From: Denitrobaculum tricleocarpae
GTDB lineage: Bacteria; Pseudomonadota; Alphaproteobacteria; Kiloniellales; Kiloniellaceae
Length of the DNA stretch: 64,000 bases
Reading direction: 5' to 3'
Assembly: GCF_007004665.1 (NCBI RefSeq)
Contig: NZ_ML660057.1
Coordinates: 310,001-374,000 of the forward strand
The notes under the pieces are model-generated. The model made no database searches, was not told where the DNA came from, and worked only from the letters and a program-made list of their open reading frames with translations. Positions 15,726-24,317 of the stretch are shown one piece after another. Made by a program: the position numbers and the translations under genes. Position 1 is the first letter of the stretch; each line of letters opens with the position of its first letter.

Positions 15726-16343
15726 TTAGTTGTAGTCGCCCCCGTCCCCGCCTTTAAAGCTATCCTCTATCTGTTCTGACTTCGACTTGCGCCGTCGCCG
15801 GCGAATGATCACGACAACGGCAACCGCGACGCCGGAGAGAACAATCGTTACGCCGATTGCGACAGCAACCACCCCCTCCTGAGAGTTGGCCGCCAGATCA
15901 TTTTCGGTCGTGGTCTGCGCTGTGGCAGCGTTGATGAGAAGATCCGGATCGTCATGGTCCTCGGACTGAAGTAACTCCTGCGCGCTCACTGGCATGGTAA
16001 TACCAAGAGAAGACAACGCGGATAACGGCGCAGCCTTTAAGCGTCTGCGGAAGCCCGGATCTGTGCAGATCCGATCAATTGCAGCATCCATGCAGAGGCG
16101 TTCTTCGGGCGACGATTGGACTGCGGAATCACCAAGGCGCGCGGTGGAGAGGATTGGGTGCTTGGCGCGCGTACCATCCGTTACAAGACCACCGCACTCG
16201 ATAGCTTCATCGAAGAGATACCGGTAGATCTCTTCAAAATTTCCAGATGAATTTGCGTGAAGCGCCTTTGCTGCGTCTTCCAGCTGCCTCCTGGCGGAGG
16301 AACTCAGCGCGCTCTTGTTCCGCGTGCTATCATGGAGGTGCAT
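15726..16343 (-). CDS. Membrane-anchored protein with NHLP-like leader, possible RiPP-like substrate
   Basis: A 205-residue protein. Residues about 90-125 (ICTDPGFRRRLKAAPLSALS, SLGITMPVSAQELL) match the leader of nitrile-hydratase-leader-type (NHLP) natural-product precursors: Asp-Pro, Phe-Arg, Leu, Pro, then a Gly-Ile turn and a Pro. A membrane helix follows (VVAVAIGVTIVLSGVAVAVV), then a basic stop-transfer RRRRRKSKSE and a short acidic, Gly-rich tail ending GGDGGDYN. The tail is a candidate core. The N-terminal 80 residues are helical and unrecognised. It directly precedes the radical SAM gene on the same strand. It could instead be a non-peptide-maturation NHLP relative. Confidence 0.6.
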   Translation of the reverse strand: MHLHDSTRNKSALSSSARRQLEDAAKALHANSSGNFEEIYRYLFDEAIECGGLVTDGTRAKHPILSTARLGDSAVQSSPEERLCMDAAIDRICTDPGFRRRLKAAPLSALSSLGITMPVSAQELLQSEDHDDPDLLINAATAQTTTENDLAANSQEGVVAVAIGVTIVLSGVAVAVVVIIRRRRRKSKSEQIEDSFKGGDGGDYN

Positions 16344-16676
16344 AACATCAACCCCTCAATAATCCGCCGAACTTCAAATAGACGAGCTATAGTAACAGCA
16401 TTTTCGGGTTGTGTCGACCAACCCTGAACGGACCGGGAAAAGAGAACGGGTCAGATAACCATCAAAAGAACTCCACTCGGGGCTGGATGCATCCCTCCGG
16501 GTGATCTCGGTCTGCGGCCCGTCGCGGAAGTTCATGATCCCGGGTCGGGCCATTTAAGCGAAAACATGTTTGCCTGCTCTATCCCCTGACCTTCTTGCAA
16601 TACAGACTGAAAACCGTGCCTTCGTGGCCAGAAATTCGCGATCGATAGAGCCCTTCACGCACTGGAAAATAGCAGA
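16344..16676. other. Intergenic region, no gene seen
   Basis: About 330 bases between the NHLP-like gene and the parvulin gene, both on the minus strand. I see no credible reading frame, RNA gene or clear terminator. It presumably holds the promoter of the NHLP-radical SAM pair and the end of the nar transcript. Confidence 0.5.
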
Positions 16677-17465
16677 TCAAAGCTTGGCACCGGAGATCTC
16701 GGCGGACTCGACGAGGCCAGCGACAAACACCCGGGCGGTTTGATCCCAGGCTGCTCTCTCAAGGGCGGCTGCAATCTGGTCCTTTACGCTTTCAAAGGGC
16801 AATATTTGGCCTGGGGCCACGGCATCCATACGGATGATGTGCCAGCCATAGCGACTGAGTACAGGTCCTTGCGTGATCTCTGCCTCTGAGAGTTCACGCA
16901 GAGCAGTCTCGAACTCAGGCACAGTGTCGCCGGGCCCGAGTTGACCGAGGGCACCACCATTTGACTTGGAGCCGCAGTCGCTTGTGCGGCGCGCTAAAGC
17001 AGCAAAACCTCGGGGATCGCGCAGAGCCTCCTCATTCAGGGCCTTTGCATGTGCCTGAGCCGCCGTCCGGGCCGCGTCGTCACGCGGATCGCAGGCACAG
17101 AGGATATGCGAGACCTCCCAGAGCGGCGGACTGCGGAAGCGCGACGGGTCGCGCGCCCATTCAGCTTGAACCTGAGCGTCGGTTAGCACGGTCGCGGGGA
17201 TCGCCTGATCGAGGAGGTCCCGGATAAGGGCCTCCTCCTCGGTCTCAAATCGCCCTGGGGCGACCTCACGGGGGATCGCCTGAAGTCCGCGTCGCCGGAC
17301 CTCCTGCAATAGAAGGGTCCGCACGGCGAGTGCATTGGCAGCCTTTTGCCGGGCGATCAGCGGTTTACCCTTGGGCGCGACGTGGTTCTGGGTTTCCGCG
17401 TCCAGCTCCGCTTGCGGGATGACCTCGCCGTTCACGATCAGATCGGGAAACAGGGATGCTGCCAT
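16677..17465 (-). CDS. Parvulin-type peptidyl-prolyl isomerase of the nar operon
   Basis: A 262-residue protein with an N-terminal helical chaperone-like part and a C-terminal parvulin domain (about residues 125-225: VSHILCACDPRDDAARTAAQ, then LARRTSDCGSKSNGGALGQL and YGWHIIRMD). No signal peptide is present, so it probably acts in the cytoplasm. It starts five bases after narI, so it is the last gene of the nar operon. Similar parvulins are found with nar clusters, where a role in folding the nitrate reductase is assumed. NifM-type proteins share this architecture. Confidence 0.85.
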   Translation of the reverse strand: MAASLFPDLIVNGEVIPQAELDAETQNHVAPKGKPLIARQKAANALAVRTLLLQEVRRRGLQAIPREVAPGRFETEEEALIRDLLDQAIPATVLTDAQVQAEWARDPSRFRSPPLWEVSHILCACDPRDDAARTAAQAHAKALNEEALRDPRGFAALARRTSDCGSKSNGGALGQLGPGDTVPEFETALRELSEAEITQGPVLSRYGWHIIRMDAVAPGQILPFESVKDQIAAALERAAWDQTARVFVAGLVESAEISGAKL

Positions 17466-17470
17466 AATCG

Positions 17471-18244
17471 TTACTCCGCAGGTTTCGCGATGCCACCGGT
17501 TGCGGGCCGTGCAGCGTGCACCTTGGCCTTCGGAGCGGTGTCCGGGCGCGCCGGCAGGGTCGTCTGGCGGCGCGACCGCACCACCTGATACCCCGGCCGC
17601 CAGAGGAACCGCACCGGTGCGGACAGCATGTGCACGAGCCGGGTGAAGGGGAACAGGATCACGATCAGCAAGCCCAGGAAGATATGGAACTTGAAAAGGG
17701 CGTGTACGTTCGCCACTTCGAGCCAGGCGTTGAGTTGAAGGCCCATGACGCTTTGGGCCCAGGTCATGAAACGCACCATTTCGCCGCCATCCAGATGGCT
17801 CATGGAGAGAAAAATCGTGCCCAGCCCGACCAGCAGCTGCAGCCAGATGAGAGCCAGGATGCCGATGTCGGCAAAACTCGAGGTCTGCCGGATACGAGGG
17901 TCCGTCAGACGGCGGTGCAGAAGCATGCTCGCGCCGATCAGGGCGACCACACCGGCGATGCCGCCGACCACTATGGCCATGAGCTGCTTAAAGCCGTAAC
18001 TGACGCCGATGGCGTCGAGCACCCAGATCGGTGTGAAAAGACCGACCAGATGGCCGAAAAATACGACAATGATGCCCACGTGGAACAACACCGAACCCAG
18101 CATCAGTTGCTTGCGCCGCAAGAGCTGGCTCGATGAGGATTTCCAGGTAAAGGGATCACGTTCGTAGCGTGCGATCGAGCCAACCACCAGCACGGTCAGC
18201 GCAACGTAAGGCATAATGCCGAAGATGAAGAAGTCGATACTCAT
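17471..18244 (-). CDS. narI: Respiratory nitrate reductase gamma subunit (cytochrome b)
   Basis: A 257-residue inner-membrane protein with five predicted helices that oxidises quinol and passes electrons through two b hemes to NarH. Heme-ligand histidines are visible in the second helix (FHVGIIVVFFGHLVGL) and in the last one (NVHALFKFHIFLGLLIV). The C-terminus ends in a Pro/Ala-rich, basic cytoplasmic tail longer than in E. coli NarI. It sits fourteen bases after narJ. Confidence 0.94.
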   Translation of the reverse strand: MSIDFFIFGIMPYVALTVLVVGSIARYERDPFTWKSSSSQLLRRKQLMLGSVLFHVGIIVVFFGHLVGLFTPIWVLDAIGVSYGFKQLMAIVVGGIAGVVALIGASMLLHRRLTDPRIRQTSSFADIGILALIWLQLLVGLGTIFLSMSHLDGGEMVRFMTWAQSVMGLQLNAWLEVANVHALFKFHIFLGLLIVILFPFTRLVHMLSAPVRFLWRPGYQVVRSRRQTTLPARPDTAPKAKVHAARPATGGIAKPAE

Positions 18245-18258
18245 GTCTCAGTCCTTCG

Positions 18259-18969
18259 TCATTTGGCCGCGACGTGTCGGGCCGAATTGGAGTTGATGGG
18301 CAGTTCCATGCGCGACAGCATTTCGTGCACTTGCGGACAACCGGCATTGGGGTCGGGGCCAAAAGTGACCTGGCTCTCTTCCCAGACAGTATCGAGGGCG
18401 GCGAGGTCGCCGGGGTCGTCCTCGGGCTGCTCCAGAAGTTCGGCCACGGCTTCGCTGTCGGCCCGGACGCCGGAAAGTTGCAGGAGAGCCGTGAACACGG
18501 CGCTGTAGGGACTTTCGCGCCGTTCGAGGCGCGTGCTTAGGGCGTCAAAGATATGCGCTGCATTCGCCAGGGTCTCCCGGACTTCAGACGCAGGTTGAGT
18601 CGCCAGGAACTCAAGCAGCACCGGCAGATGATCGGGCAGTTCGGCGGTGACGGGCTCGAAACCGCCCGCACGGTAGGTCTCGACCAGACTGACCATGGCG
18701 CCGCCCCGGTCGCGGCTCTCGCCGTGAACATGCTCGAAGAGGTTGAGCGACAGACTGCGCGAGCGATCGAAGAGCAACACGAACTCTTCTTCGAGGTCGT
18801 AGATATCGCGGTTGGCCAGATTTTCGATCAACAGTCGCAGCGCCCGGCGGGTTGCCGCCGTCAAACGGCTGTCTGCGGCAAGAACGCCGCCGATTTCCGG
18901 CATGGCCGCCTGCAACGCGCGTGTCGGATAGCTGAGGATCAATGAGAGGGCTTTGACAGTGCGGTCCAT
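18259..18969 (-). CDS. narJ: Nitrate reductase molybdenum cofactor assembly chaperone
   Basis: About 236 residues, an all-helical NarJ/TorD-family chaperone that keeps NarGH apo until cofactors are inserted. The signature region LFEHVHGESRDRGGAMV is clear. The start ATG overlaps the narH stop (TGATG), which gives translational coupling; a GTG one codon upstream is also in frame. The protein is soluble and should not remain part of the finished complex. Confidence 0.92.
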   Translation of the reverse strand: MDRTVKALSLILSYPTRALQAAMPEIGGVLAADSRLTAATRRALRLLIENLANRDIYDLEEEFVLLFDRSRSLSLNLFEHVHGESRDRGGAMVSLVETYRAGGFEPVTAELPDHLPVLLEFLATQPASEVRETLANAAHIFDALSTRLERRESPYSAVFTALLQLSGVRADSEAVAELLEQPEDDPGDLAALDTVWEESQVTFGPDPNAGCPQVHEMLSRMELPINSNSARHVAAK

Positions 18970-20492
18970 CACACGACCTCCTTGGGCATTTTCAGTGGAC
19001 GTTTGTTACTACCGAAGAGATTGCCCTTGCTGATCCCACCGGAACAGCCGTTGGAGTCTGTGAAACTACAGCCGCCGCGCAGGTTATAGGCATCTTCGAC
19101 TTCTTCGCGGTGCGTGGTGGGGATGACGAAGCGATCCTCGTAATCCGCGATTGCCATGATCTTGTACATATCCTCGATCATGCGGCCGTTCAGTCCGACC
19201 CGCGCCGCAATGCCTTCGTCAATCACACCCTCGACGGTTTTCGAGCGCATGTAAGACCGCATCGCGAGCATCCGTTCGAGGGCCTGGACGACCGGTTCCT
19301 CGTCGCCCGCCGTCAGCATGTTAGCGAGATATTTGACCGGTATGCGCAGACTGCGCACATCAGGCATTTCGCCATCCATGCCGATCGCCCCGGCCTGTGC
19401 GGCATTCTGGATCGGGCTGAGCGGCGGGATGTACCAGACCATGGGCAGGGTGCGGTATTCCGGATGCAGAGGGAAGGCGACCTTCCACTCCATCGCCATT
19501 TTCCAGATCGGGCTTTCCTGCGCGGCCTTGATCCAGTCCGCCGGAATGCCGTCCGCTCTTGCGGCTTCGATGACCTCGGGATCGTTCGGGTCCAGAAAGA
19601 CATCCAGTTGCGCATCGTAAAGGTCGGTCGTCTTTTCGGCGTTGGCCGCCGTTTCGATCTTGTCGGCATCGTAGAGTATGACACCGAGGTAACGGATGCG
19701 GCCGACGCAGGTTTCCGAACAGACGGTCGGATTACCGGATTCGATCCGTGGATAGCAGAGTGTGCATTTCTCGGATTTGCCGGTGGACCAGTTGTAGTAG
19801 ACCTTCTTGTAGGGGCAGCCGCTGACGCACATGCGCCAGCCACGGCATTTCTCCTGGTCGATCAGGACGATGCCGTCCTCCTCGCGCTTGTAGATCGCGC
19901 CGGAGGGGCAGGAGGCCGCGCAGGCGGGATTCAGGCAGTGCTCGCAGAGCCGGGGGAGATACATCATGAAGGTGTTCTCGTACTCCCCGTAGATCTCCTT
20001 TTGGATGCCTTCGAAGTTATAGTCCTCACTGCGTTTCGAGAATTCCCCGCCGAGGATCTCGTCCCAGTTGGGACCCTTCTCGATCTTCTCGATACGCTCG
20101 CCCGTGATCTTGGAGCGCGGCCGCGCCGTCGGGAAGGCCGTCATCTCCGGTGCCGACTTGAGGTGATCGTAATCGAAATCGAAGGGCTCGTAGTAATCGT
20201 CGATCTCGGGCAGATCCGGATTGGCGAAGATGTTCGCCAGGATGCGCCACTTCGAGCCCTGTTTCGGCTGGAGCTTACCAGATGCGGTCCGCTCCCAGCC
20301 GCCGTTCCAGCGGGCCTGGTTCTCCCAGTCGGTCGGATAACCGGTGCCGGGCTTGGTTTCGACGTTGTTGAACCAGGCGTATTCGACGCCGTCGCGGCTG
20401 GTCCAGACGTTCTTGCAGGTGACGGAGCAGGTGTGACACCCGATACATTTGTCGAGGTTCAACACCATGCCGACTTGTGCTCGTACTCTCAT
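18969..20492 (-). CDS. narH: Respiratory nitrate reductase beta subunit (iron-sulfur)
   Basis: A 507-residue electron-transfer subunit. The four cluster motifs are visible: CIGCHTCSVTCKNVW near the N-terminus, CEHCLNPACAASCPSG, CRGWRMCVSGCPYKK (with the Trp that marks the 3Fe-4S cluster) and CTLCYPRIESG with CSETC. It carries electrons from NarI to NarG on the cytoplasmic face. It overlaps narG by four bases (ATGA) and narJ by one. Confidence 0.96.
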   Translation of the reverse strand: MRVRAQVGMVLNLDKCIGCHTCSVTCKNVWTSRDGVEYAWFNNVETKPGTGYPTDWENQARWNGGWERTASGKLQPKQGSKWRILANIFANPDLPEIDDYYEPFDFDYDHLKSAPEMTAFPTARPRSKITGERIEKIEKGPNWDEILGGEFSKRSEDYNFEGIQKEIYGEYENTFMMYLPRLCEHCLNPACAASCPSGAIYKREEDGIVLIDQEKCRGWRMCVSGCPYKKVYYNWSTGKSEKCTLCYPRIESGNPTVCSETCVGRIRYLGVILYDADKIETAANAEKTTDLYDAQLDVFLDPNDPEVIEAARADGIPADWIKAAQESPIWKMAMEWKVAFPLHPEYRTLPMVWYIPPLSPIQNAAQAGAIGMDGEMPDVRSLRIPVKYLANMLTAGDEEPVVQALERMLAMRSYMRSKTVEGVIDEGIAARVGLNGRMIEDMYKIMAIADYEDRFVIPTTHREEVEDAYNLRGGCSFTDSNGCSGGISKGNLFGSNKRPLKMPKEVV

Positions 20493-23400
20493 TTCGCGGT
20501 GTCCTTCTCGCTGGTGGGCTCGCTGGTGGGCTCGCTGGCGGGTTCATCAAGCCAATCGACCTTGCTCATTTTTCTGACAACGACGAACTCGTCCCGGTTC
20601 GATCCCACGGTGCCGTAGTAGTTGAAGCCGTAGCTCTGCTGGGCATAACCGCCGATCATATGTGTGGGCTTGAGCGTCGCGCGCGTCACCGAGTTGTGAA
20701 TGCCGCCCCGCTGGCCGGTCTTCTCGGACCCCGGTGTGTTCACGATCTTCTCTTGCGCGTGGTACATGAAGACCGTGCCATCCATCATGCGCTGGGAGAC
20801 CACGGCGCGGGCCGTGAGTGCGCCGTTCACGTTGTAGGCCTCGACCCAGTCGTTGTCCTCGATCCCGGCACGTTTGGCGTCAGGCTCGGAGATCCAGACC
20901 ACGGGACCGCCCCGGTTCAGCGTGAGCATCAGCAGATTGTCGCTATAGGTCGAGTGGATACCCCACTTCTGATGCGGCGTGATGAAATTCAGCACCAGAT
21001 GAGGATTGCCGTCACGGGCGTCATTGTTCAATTCTTCGGTGATGGTCTTGAGATCCACCGGCGGCCGGTAGGACATGAAGCCCTCACCGAAAGCACGCAT
21101 CCAGAGATGATCCTGGTAGAGCTGCTGCCGGCCCGTCAGGGTCCGCCAGGGGATCAACTCGTGGACATTGGTGTAACCCGCGTTGTAGCAGACCTTTTCG
21201 CTCTCGAGGCCCGACCAGGTGGGGGAGGAGATGATCTTGCGCGGTTGCGCCGCGATATCGCGGAAGCGGATCTTCTCGTCTTCCTTGGGCAGCGCCAGGT
21301 GTGCGTGCTCGCGGCCCGTTGCCTTGCCGAGCGCCTGCCACGCCTTGACCGCAACCTCGCCGTTGGTTTCCGGCGCCAGCATCAGGATCACTTCCGAAGC
21401 GTCGATGTCGGTCACGATCTTCGGGCAGCCCTTGGCCGGACCGTCCTGCCACTCGCCGTTCAGCTCGCGCAGGTGTTGGACCTCGTCCTTGGTGTCCCAG
21501 GCGATGCCCTTGCCGCCGTTGCCGATCTTGTCCATCAGGGGGCCAACGGCAACGAAGCGATCGTATATTGCGGTGTAGTCCCGTTCGACCGCCACATAGG
21601 CGGGGGCCGTTTTTCCGGGGATCAGGTCGCACTCGCCTTTCTTCCAGTCCCGCACCTGGTCCTGGGCGATCTCGCCCGGAGTGTCGTGCAGGATGGGCAG
21701 GGCAACAATGTCGGTCTCCTGGCCCAGGACGCCGGGGGCGACTTCCTGGAATTTCTTGGCGATCGCCTTGAAGATTTCCCAATCCGACTTCGACTCGTAG
21801 GCCGGATCCACCGCCGCCTGGAGCGGATGGATGAAGGGGTGCATGTCGCTGGTGTTGAGGTCGTTCTTCTCGTACCAACTTGCCGTGGGCAGCACGATGT
21901 CGGAATAGACCGCCGTCGTGCTCATGCGGAAGTCGATGCAGACCAACAGGTCGAGCTTTCCGCGCGGGCTTTCATCATGCCATTTTGCCTCCTTCGGCAA
22001 CTGTTGGCCTTCTTCGCCGAGGTCATTGCCCAGGACGCCGTGATTGGTGCCCAGAAGGTGCTTGAGGAAGTACTCGTGGCCCTTGGCCGACGCACCCAGC
22101 AGGTTGGACCGCCAGATGAAGAGATTGCGCGGCCAGTTCTCGGGCGCGTCCGGGTCTTCGCAGGACATCTCCAGATCACCCGACTTGAGCTGCTCGGCCA
22201 CGTAAGCGGGAATTTCCTTGCCCGCCGCTTTGGCCGCCTTCGCTACTTCCAGGGGATTGGTTTTCAACTGCGGTGCCGAGGGCAGCCAGCCCATGCGCTC
22301 AGCGCGGATGTTGTAGTCGATCAGGGAAACATCCCAGTCGCCGTCAGGCGCGGTGGGGCTGATAATCTCCTTCGCCGTCAGGGACTCGTAACGCCATTGA
22401 TCGGTGTGGGCGTACCAGGCTGAGGTGGAGTTCATATGCCGGGGTGGGCGGCCCCAGTCGAGTGCGAAGGCCAGGGGCGCCCAGCCGGTCTGCGGACGCA
22501 GCTTCTCCTGTCCAACATAGTGCGCCCAGCCGCCGCCTGACTGACCCACACAGCCGCACATCACCAGCATGTTGATGATGCCGCGGTAGTTCATGTCCAT
22601 GTGGTACCAGTGGTTCATCCCCGCGCCGATGATGACCATGGACTTGCCATTGGTCTTTTCGGCGTTGGACGCGAATTCACGCGCGACATGGATAATTTTT
22701 TCGGCGTCGACACCGGTGATCTTCTCGGCCCAGGCCGGCGTGCCGGGAACATCGGACATAAAGTCGTGTGTCACCCAGTCTCCGCCGAGACCGCGGTCGA
22801 GCCCGTAGTTGGCGCAAAAGAGATCGAAGACAGTGGCAACCAGCATGTCGCCCTGCCCGGTTTTTATACGCCGGGCCGGGATGTGGCGGGTCAGAACTTC
22901 AGGATGATCCGCGTCCGTGGCGAATTCAGCCGTGGCCACACCGCCGAAATACGGGAAATCGACCGAAGCGACTTCATCGTGGTCGCTGTCGCCGATCAAC
23001 GTCATCAGAAGACGGGTTTCCGCCTCGCCGGCCCGTTCCTCAAGATTCCATTCGCCTTGCTCGCCCCAGCGATAGCCGATCGAGCCGTTCGGCGCGACCA
23101 GACTGCCGCTGGTCTCGTCAAAGGCCAGGGTCTTCCATTCGGGGTTATTCGCCTCGCCGACCTTATCGTCGAGACTGTCGGCACGCAGGAACCGGCCCGG
23201 CAGCAGCCGGCCGTCTTTTTCCTCAAGCTGCACCAGCATCGGCATGTCGGAGTATTTGCGGCAGTAATCCTCGAAGTATTCGGCCTGCCGGTCCAAGTGG
23301 AACTCGCGCAGAATCACATGCCCAAAAGCCATGGCCAACGCGGCATCAGTCCCCTGCTTGGCGTTGAGCCAAACGTCACCGAACTTGGCGGCCTCGGAAT

Positions 23401-24253
23401 AGTCCGGGCAGATAACAGCAGACTTGGTGCCGCGATAGCGCGCTTCAGTATAGAAGTGCGCATCCGGAGTCCGCGTTTGCGGCACGTTCGAACCCCAAAC
23501 CAGCAGGTAGCCTGCGTTGTACCAATCGGCGGATTCGGGAACGTCGGTCTGTTCGCCCCAGGTCATCGGACTGGCAGGCGGCAAATCGCAGTACCAGTCA
23601 TAGAAGCTCATGCAGGTGCCGCCAAGCAGGCTCAGATAGCGGCTGCCCGCGGCGTAGCTGACCATCGACATGGCAGGGATCGGCGAGAAGCCGAAGATCC
23701 GATCGGGGCCGTAGGTCTTCGCCGTATAGGCGTTGGCAACTGCAATGATTTCCGTTGCCTCTTCCCAGTTGGCGCGCACAAAGCCGCCCTTACCACGCGC
23801 CTCGACGTAGGAGGCGCGCAGGATCGGATCCTGCTGCAGCGCGGTCCAGGCCTCAAACGGGTCCATGGTCTCGCGCATCCTGCGCCAGAGTTTCAGCAGC
23901 TTGCCTCGGATCAGCGGGTTCTTCACGCGGTTGGCGGAGTAGAGATACCAACTGTAGGAAGCGCCCCGCGCACAGCCGCGCGGCTCGTGGTTCGGCAGAT
24001 CGTGGCGCGTGCGCGGGTAGTCAGTTTGCTGAGTTTCCCAGGTCACGATCCCTGACTTGACGTAAATCTTCCAGGAGCATGATCCGGTGCAATTCACCCC
24101 GTGAGTCGAGCGCACGACCTTGTCGTGCCGCCAGCGGTTTCTGTAGGTGTCTTCCCAGGTCCGGTCTTCCCGTGTCACCTGGCCGTGCCCGTTCGAAAAC
24201 TGTTCCAGTTCCTTGGACTGGAGGAAGTTCAATCTATCGAGCAGATGGCTCAT
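20489..24253 (-). CDS. narG: Respiratory nitrate reductase alpha subunit (molybdopterin, catalytic)
   Basis: A 1254-residue membrane-bound, cytoplasm-facing nitrate reductase. The N-terminal FS0 cluster ligands are HGVNCTGSC and RGCARG (one His, three Cys). The Mo-coordinating Asp is in YCDLPPASPMTWGEQ, and GSNVPQTRTPDAHF and the C-terminal NRGGPVVWISEPDAKRAG binding regions for bis-MGD are present. There is no Tat signal apart from the usual vestigial one. It reduces nitrate to nitrite with electrons from NarHI. The sequence is full length and undisturbed. Confidence 0.97.
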   Translation of the reverse strand: MSHLLDRLNFLQSKELEQFSNGHGQVTREDRTWEDTYRNRWRHDKVVRSTHGVNCTGSCSWKIYVKSGIVTWETQQTDYPRTRHDLPNHEPRGCARGASYSWYLYSANRVKNPLIRGKLLKLWRRMRETMDPFEAWTALQQDPILRASYVEARGKGGFVRANWEEATEIIAVANAYTAKTYGPDRIFGFSPIPAMSMVSYAAGSRYLSLLGGTCMSFYDWYCDLPPASPMTWGEQTDVPESADWYNAGYLLVWGSNVPQTRTPDAHFYTEARYRGTKSAVICPDYSEAAKFGDVWLNAKQGTDAALAMAFGHVILREFHLDRQAEYFEDYCRKYSDMPMLVQLEEKDGRLLPGRFLRADSLDDKVGEANNPEWKTLAFDETSGSLVAPNGSIGYRWGEQGEWNLEERAGEAETRLLMTLIGDSDHDEVASVDFPYFGGVATAEFATDADHPEVLTRHIPARRIKTGQGDMLVATVFDLFCANYGLDRGLGGDWVTHDFMSDVPGTPAWAEKITGVDAEKIIHVAREFASNAEKTNGKSMVIIGAGMNHWYHMDMNYRGIINMLVMCGCVGQSGGGWAHYVGQEKLRPQTGWAPLAFALDWGRPPRHMNSTSAWYAHTDQWRYESLTAKEIISPTAPDGDWDVSLIDYNIRAERMGWLPSAPQLKTNPLEVAKAAKAAGKEIPAYVAEQLKSGDLEMSCEDPDAPENWPRNLFIWRSNLLGASAKGHEYFLKHLLGTNHGVLGNDLGEEGQQLPKEAKWHDESPRGKLDLLVCIDFRMSTTAVYSDIVLPTASWYEKNDLNTSDMHPFIHPLQAAVDPAYESKSDWEIFKAIAKKFQEVAPGVLGQETDIVALPILHDTPGEIAQDQVRDWKKGECDLIPGKTAPAYVAVERDYTAIYDRFVAVGPLMDKIGNGGKGIAWDTKDEVQHLRELNGEWQDGPAKGCPKIVTDIDASEVILMLAPETNGEVAVKAWQALGKATGREHAHLALPKEDEKIRFRDIAAQPRKIISSPTWSGLESEKVCYNAGYTNVHELIPWRTLTGRQQLYQDHLWMRAFGEGFMSYRPPVDLKTITEELNNDARDGNPHLVLNFITPHQKWGIHSTYSDNLLMLTLNRGGPVVWISEPDAKRAGIEDNDWVEAYNVNGALTARAVVSQRMMDGTVFMYHAQEKIVNTPGSEKTGQRGGIHNSVTRATLKPTHMIGGYAQQSYGFNYYGTVGSNRDEFVVVRKMSKVDWLDEPASEPTSEPTSEKDTAK

Positions 24254-24276
24254 ATCTCTGTCTCCTCAGAGTGGGG

Positions 24277-24304
24277 CCTGCGCCGGCGCCCTTACCGACG
24301 CAGG
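24277..24304 (-). promoter_or_regulatory. Intercistronic hairpin between narK2 and narG
   Basis: CCTGCG and CGCAGG form a six-base stem in the 64-base gap between the two genes. No T run follows, so it may be an mRNA-processing or stability element. Confidence 0.35.
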
Positions 24305-24317
24305 GATGTTCAAAGTG

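Noticed and set aside
20477-22423. Long open frame of 648 codons opposite narG and narH
   Set aside because: It lies antisense to clear narG and narH coding sequence, has no recognisable domain, and arises from the GC-rich codon bias of the real genes.
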